Source of the DNA: Alistipes sp.
Lineage (GTDB): Bacteria > Bacteroidota > Bacteroidia > Bacteroidales > Rikenellaceae
Direction: 5' to 3'
DNA: 9,556 nt
NCBI GenBank assembly: GCA_017384185.1
Contig: JAFNUH010000265.1
Coordinates: 1-9,556 of the forward strand
Position numbers and translations under genes: made by a program
Notes under the pieces: generated by a model
The model's input: only the letters and a program-made list of their open reading frames with translations
Database searches by the model: none
What the model was told of the DNA's origin: nothing
Shown here: piece after piece, positions 6,515 through 9,556 of the stretch
Layout of the letters: each line of letters begins with the position of its first letter
Position numbering within the stretch: the stretch's first letter is position 1

Positions 6515-7420
6515 TTAATTCCTATCGTTGTCACCTTTTGTGGCACTTTTTTTCCTTTCGGCCATATATACTCCCAACATAATAAGCGTTGTGCCGACTA
6601 TGGCGAGTGCTGTGATGCGCTCGTGTAGGATGATGTAGGCAGTAATCATCGCAACGATGGGGTTGATGTATAGGTAGTTTGTGGCGTGTATTGCGCCCAG
6701 CTTCTCTATAACAATATTCCACGTCCAATAGCATATCAGCGAAGCTATTACACCTAAAAAGAGCAAATTACCCATAACCGTAGACTCCGCAATCATCTGC
6801 CACGTTGTACCCCACGGCTTAAAGAGGAAGTAGGGCGCAAGCGTCAGGATGCCGTAGAAGAATATCTTGCGTGTAATTATCAAAGAGTGATATTTGCCCT
6901 CCAGACGTAACACCACGATGCTGTATATCACCCACATAATGGCTGCACCCAGCGTAAGTAGGTCACCCATAGGGTTGAGTTTGAGGATAAATTCGCCATT
7001 CATCACAACCAGCGCAACACCTGCAAGCGACAGTAACGAGCAGGCGTATAGTCGTTTATCGGCTTTCTCCTGTCGTGAGATAAAGTGTACGGCGAGCGTA
7101 GTTAGCAGCGGTGTTGATGCGATTATTATGGCAACATTCGAAGCCTGTGTGTATAGCAGGGCGGTGTTTTCCAATAGGAAATACATCGAGCCGCCCGTAA
7201 TACCTAATACAACCATCTGCAACTCATCACGCCAGTTATCGGCAAAGAGTCGTCCACGCCAAAAGGGTAACATACAGAGGTATGCTATCACGAAGCGCAG
7301 AATCATTATCTCGGCAGGCTGGAGACCTTGCTCAAGCAGAATCTTCGACGAAATAAATGTTGTGCCCCATATCGCAGCCGTCACGATGGCTATGATATGG
7401 TAAATACTCTTGCCAGCCAT
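6515..7420 (-). CDS. EamA/DMT-family transporter
   Basis: This 301-residue inner-membrane protein belongs to the drug/metabolite transporter superfamily, whose members export amino acids, nucleotides or other small metabolites. It has about ten hydrophobic segments in two EamA repeats (about 6-140 and 151-287). The family signature AAIWGTTFISSK (15-26) is in the first membrane segment, and NYLYINPIVAMITAYIILHE (248-267) matches the end of the second repeat. The C-terminal tail is basic and polar. The ATG shares its A with the TAA stop of the upstream repressor gene (TAATG), so the two are translationally coupled and probably co-expressed. The substrate cannot be predicted. It may be an ordinary host gene or a cargo gene of the adjacent phage-like element. 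Confidence 0.9.
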   Translation of the reverse strand: MAGKSIYHIIAIVTAAIWGTTFISSKILLEQGLQPAEIMILRFVIAYLCMLPFWRGRLFADNWRDELQMVVLGITGGSMYFLLENTALLYTQASNVAIIIASTPLLTTLAVHFISRQEKADKRLYACSLLSLAGVALVVMNGEFILKLNPMGDLLTLGAAIMWVIYSIVVLRLEGKYHSLIITRKIFFYGILTLAPYFLFKPWGTTWQMIAESTVMGNLLFLGVIASLICYWTWNIVIEKLGAIHATNYLYINPIVAMITAYIILHERITALAIVGTTLIMLGVYMAERKKSATKGDNDRN

Positions 7421-8091
7421 TATCGTATTGAGTTCATACGGATGCTCGCCTTAACCAATGCTATGGCACGTATGCGGCTGATTTCTATCTCCTTGTCGGC
7501 GTGGTGAGGGTTTTGGCTGACGAGCTTAACATATCCCTCACGCTCAGATTTCTGTATATACTTCACAACGATATACTCCTCGCCCTCAAGGTCGATTGAG
7601 AGCAGATACATATCGCCCCAGAAGATATCCTCAATATTATGTAGCTGCTTGTAGAGAACAATATCGCCACTCTTTAATAGCGGGTACATCGAGTCGCCCG
7701 ATACATAAATAGCACCGTCGCACTTTGGCAGATTGGGGATATGGATAAAGTTGATGGGTTTGTTCGATGTCTGGTCATTAAATAGAGGTACAAGACCTGC
7801 CGTTCCCTCGATTGAGTAGAGGGGCACACTCTGCATCGGCAAAGAGTTGTCTGTTCTATGACGGAAAGCCATCAGGTCGGGTTCAGCGTTGAACATATTG
7901 CCGATGCCCAAGTCAAGCCAATCGGGATTAACGTTCAAATCTTGAACTAATATATTTCTATTGCGAGTCGATAGTCCGCACTTGCCTGTTTCAATCATCG
8001 AGAGTGCGGCTTTACCAATGCCAAGTCGTTGAGCTAATTGCTCTTGTGTCATCTTGAGCTCTTTGCGTATTAGTTTTACCCTGCTTTCCAT
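7420..8091 (-). CDS. XRE-family HTH / S24 peptidase-type repressor (CI/LexA-like)
   Basis: This 223-residue cytoplasmic DNA-binding regulator has an XRE helix-turn-helix at about 3-60 (MTQEQLAQRLGIGKAALSMI). A short linker and a C-terminal S24/LexA-like self-cleavage domain at about 88-215 follow. The catalytic elements look intact: Ser134 in SGDSMYPLLKSGD and Lys177 in EEYIVVKYI, with a plausible Ala98-Gly99 cleavage site in IEGTAGLVPLF. The intervals (36 residues from Ala to Ser, 43 from Ser to Lys) resemble those of LexA and lambda CI. DNA damage sensed through RecA would then cause self-cleavage and derepression. It is transcribed divergently from the small acidic gene and terminase, across a control region with facing promoters, and is coupled downstream to the EamA transporter. 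Prophage repressor is the most likely role. A chromosomal stress regulator of the transporter is the main alternative. Confidence 0.9.
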   Translation of the reverse strand: MESRVKLIRKELKMTQEQLAQRLGIGKAALSMIETGKCGLSTRNRNILVQDLNVNPDWLDLGIGNMFNAEPDLMAFRHRTDNSLPMQSVPLYSIEGTAGLVPLFNDQTSNKPINFIHIPNLPKCDGAIYVSGDSMYPLLKSGDIVLYKQLHNIEDIFWGDMYLLSIDLEGEEYIVVKYIQKSEREGYVKLVSQNPHHADKEIEISRIRAIALVKASIRMNSIR

Positions 8092-8145
8092 ATTTTATCT
8101 ATTAGAAAATTTTATACAAATTTTTGTTTAATTTTAGTACAAAAG

Positions 8146-8158
8146 TTCAATAACTGAA
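8146..8158. promoter_or_regulatory. candidate repressor operator half-sites
   Basis: TTCA and TGAA are separated by five bases (TTCAATAACTGAA), forming an imperfect palindrome with five of six pairs matching. It lies just upstream of the rightward -7 box at 8160. The divergent XRE/S24 repressor is the obvious candidate binder. I did not find a second clear copy in the intergenic region, and the AT-rich background makes chance palindromes likely. Confidence 0.3.
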
Positions 8159-8159
8159 T

Positions 8160-8167
8160 TATATTTG
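8160..8167 (+). promoter_or_regulatory. rightward promoter -7 box for the 8237/terminase unit
   Basis: TATATTTG is an exact TAnnTTTG match. The expected -33 TTTG is absent (8137-8140 reads GTAC), so this promoter may be weak or need an activator. Transcription would start near 8174 and leave about 60 nt of AT-rich leader before the ATG at 8237. Confidence 0.5.
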
Positions 8168-8172
8168 CATCA

Positions 8173-8203
8173 CAAAGTTAAGCAATTTATTTTAATTAAC
8201 AAA
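8173..8203 (-). promoter_or_regulatory. leftward promoter for the repressor-transporter operon
   Basis: On the minus strand, TTTG (8203-8200), a 19-base spacer and TAACTTTG (8180-8173) match the Bacteroidetes promoter consensus fully. Transcription would start near 8166 and give the repressor a leader of roughly 75 nt. The start would lie inside the opposing rightward -7 box, so the two promoters should compete. Confidence 0.6.
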
Positions 8204-8236
8204 CGAAAAACAATCAAAAATTAAACATTTTCAATT

Positions 8237-8524
8237 ATGTATAACGTTTTACCTGAACTTTATCGTGAGGTTCTTACACGACTTTTGGATGAAATTGGCT
8301 CTCGAGGGTACTATTCGGGGGTGCTGGAATTTGAGTATTGGGGTGTGGAGTGTCGTATGGTGCTCTCTGCCGTTATCTATCGTGATGAGGTGCAATACCC
8401 CGAGGGTGCTTTTTCTGTGGTAGAAGACATTGTGCCCGTGTGGTGGGAGTTCCACACATTTATTGATGGCGAGGAGGTTGTAAACAACTTCTCGTTTAAC
8501 GAGCTACGTGAGTATATTGATTAG
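8237..8524 (+). CDS. small acidic protein upstream of phage terminase
   Basis: The 95-residue acidic protein has no recognised domain. It has a predicted N-terminal helix (ELYREVLTRLLDEIGSRGYY) followed by alternating hydrophobic strands (GVLEFEYWGVECRMVLSAVI). A Trp-rich motif VVEDIVPVWWEFHTF (61-75) and a short C-terminal helix (SFNELREYID) end the protein. No HTH is evident, so it is not an obvious small terminase subunit. It is the first gene of the rightward transcription unit, about 60 bases after the promoter start, and lies 24 bases before the terminase gene. This context points to a phage protein, perhaps a packaging accessory or regulatory factor, but that is inference from position only. 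The ATG is preceded by a very A-rich leader typical of Bacteroidetes genes. Confidence 0.7.
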   Translation: MYNVLPELYREVLTRLLDEIGSRGYYSGVLEFEYWGVECRMVLSAVIYRDEVQYPEGAFSVVEDIVPVWWEFHTFIDGEEVVNNFSFNELREYID

Positions 8525-8548
8525 TCATAAACTGCAAAAAATGAAGAG

Positions 8549-9556
8549 ATGAGTAATAGTGTAAACTTTTCCGATTTTTCTAAAAATGTATATCCCTTTT
8601 TGGAGCTTGAAACGTTTCATTCGACCTATTATAAGGTCCTCGAGATGTTTGCCCGTGGGAAGATACGTAAACTAATCGTTACGATGCCGCCACAACACGG
8701 TAAAAGCGTGGGAGCGAGTACGTTATTGCCTACCTATATGCTGGGTTTGAATCCCGATTTGCGTATAGCTATTGCCTCCTATTCGGCGGCACTTGCCAGC
8801 AAGTTTAACCGCCGTGTACAGCGTATTATTGATAGTTCTGAATACGGCGAAATATTTTCTAAAACACGCATAAAGTCGGCGGGGCGTCAAGGTCCATATA
8901 TCCGCACTTCGGATGAGGTGGAGATTATCGATTGCGAGGGTGGCTTGCTCTCGGTTGGTCGTGAGGGGTCGTTGACCGGAAACCGTGTAGATTGCTTCAT
9001 TTTGGATGACCTCTACAAGGATGCTATGGAGGCAAATTCACCCCTCGTACGAGAGAATTGTTGGGAGTGGTACACCTCGGTTGTAAGGACTCGTATGCAC
9101 AATAGTTCGCAGGAATTAATTGTCTTTACCCGTTGGCACGAGGAGGATTTGATTGGTATGCTCACACGCCTTGAGCCTTGCGTTGAGTTGCGTGAGTGGG
9201 CGGATGTGGATAGAGTGCCCGATGGCGGTTGGTTACATCTTCATTTTGAGGCGATTAAGAGCGGTCAGCCAACCGAGATAGACCCTCGTCGGGCGGGCGA
9301 AGCGTTGTGGAGCGAGCGTCAGAGTGTTGAGCTTTTGGAGGCAAAGCGCCGTCTTGACCCTATGCGTTTTGAGGCTATGTATCAGGGACGCCCTACATCT
9401 CGTGGAGGATTGCTCTATGGCGATGGTTTTGCGGAGTGGGATACATTGCCCGACCATATTGTTCGCCGTGCAAACTACACCGATACTGCAGATTTGGGTG
9501 ATGACTACCTCTGCTCGGTGTCGTATGCAGTGGATGCTGATGGTGTAGTCTATGTG
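8549..9556 (+). CDS. phage terminase large subunit (TerL), 3'-partial
   Basis: An open frame of 336 codons runs off the window end. It is the phage DNA-packaging motor, combining an ATPase and a nuclease that load and cut DNA at the prohead portal. The ATPase motifs are Walker A MPPQHGKS (46-53), Walker B CFILDD (149-154) and the coupling motif VFTRWHEEDLIG (192-203). The RNase H-like nuclease domain begins with YTDTADLGDDYLCS (310-323), where Asp312 is the likely first metal ligand. The remaining nuclease acidic residues lie beyond the window. Relatives are usually about 450-550 residues long, so perhaps a third is missing. I chose the ATG at 8549 because the ATG at 8541 is followed by a stop after three codons. 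No ribosome binding site is strong. Nothing in the visible part suggests inactivation. The gene follows the 95-residue gene by 24 bases and probably belongs to the same transcript. Confidence 0.93.
   Translation, partial: MSNSVNFSDFSKNVYPFLELETFHSTYYKVLEMFARGKIRKLIVTMPPQHGKSVGASTLLPTYMLGLNPDLRIAIASYSAALASKFNRRVQRIIDSSEYGEIFSKTRIKSAGRQGPYIRTSDEVEIIDCEGGLLSVGREGSLTGNRVDCFILDDLYKDAMEANSPLVRENCWEWYTSVVRTRMHNSSQELIVFTRWHEEDLIGMLTRLEPCVELREWADVDRVPDGGWLHLHFEAIKSGQPTEIDPRRAGEALWSERQSVELLEAKRRLDPMRFEAMYQGRPTSRGGLLYGDGFAEWDTLPDHIVRRANYTDTADLGDDYLCSVSYAVDADGVVYV

Noticed and set aside
6894..7403. 169-residue ORF antisense to the EamA transporter gene
   Set aside because: It is an opposite-strand shadow. 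The transporter frame has clear family motifs and this frame has none.
8116..8127. ACAAA/TTTGT inverted repeat near the repressor start
   Set aside because: It is too short and AT-only around the centre, and it differs from the TTCA/TGAA site, so it does not support a shared operator.
8192..8199. TTAATTAA palindrome in the repressor promoter spacer
   Set aside because: An eight-base all-AT palindrome is expected by chance in so AT-rich a stretch and has no clear second copy.
6449..8236. Possible phage attachment site at the host/element boundary
   Set aside because: I looked for a tRNA end, an integrase or a repeated core and saw none. The other end of the element is outside the window, so no att call is possible.
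8541..8552. ATG eight bases before the chosen TerL start
   Set aside because: It reads three codons and then stops, so it cannot start TerL.
9233..9548. Short ORFs on both strands inside the terminase gene
   Set aside because: They lie wholly within the open terminase frame, which carries conserved ATPase and nuclease motifs.

Overview
The window looks like the chromosome of a Bacteroidales bacterium, possibly Alistipes-like. Three things suggest this: promoters of the TTTG / TAnnTTTG type, weak or absent Shine-Dalgarno sequences, and the gene content (a TonB-like protein, a two-subunit 2-oxoacid:ferredoxin oxidoreductase, and an XRE/S24 repressor). The phylum-level call is fairly safe. The genus is a guess from the style of the TonB-like and small exported proteins.

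Layout. 1-1241 (+): the 3' part of a TonB-like energy transducer, followed by a small membrane-anchored or exported protein whose GTG start shares one base with the upstream stop. 1242-1446: a non-coding leader with a consensus Bacteroidetes promoter (1310-1340), a perfect 11-bp inverted repeat flanking its -7 box, and three short hairpins in the presumed 5' UTR. 1447-1947 (+): an unrecognised two-TM protein. 2007-3494 (+): a CPA1-family K+(Na+)/H+ antiporter with a C-terminal RCK_C domain. 3508-3539: a strong bidirectional terminator shared with the convergent operon. 3560-6448 (-): korB and korA, encoding a 2-oxoacid (probably 2-oxoglutarate):ferredoxin oxidoreductase. 6515-8091 (-): an EamA/DMT transporter translationally coupled (TAATG) to an XRE/S24, CI/LexA-like repressor. 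8092-8236: an AT-rich divergent control region with face-to-face -7 boxes. 8237-9556 (+): a small acidic protein, then a phage terminase large subunit cut by the window end.

Functionally the left two thirds is ordinary envelope, ion-homeostasis and anaerobic carbon-metabolism chromosome. The right part looks like the edge of a prophage or prophage-derived element. It has an apparently intact self-cleavable repressor, an operator-like control region, and packaging genes as the first divergent transcription unit. This layout is unusual because integrase, replication or antirepressor genes would normally sit next to such a repressor. The transporter coupled to the repressor could be a host-fitness gene expressed in the lysogenic state, and the element/host boundary probably lies between korA and the repressor. 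These are inferences from gene order. No att site, integrase or tRNA was found in the window, and neither was a CRISPR array or insertion sequence.
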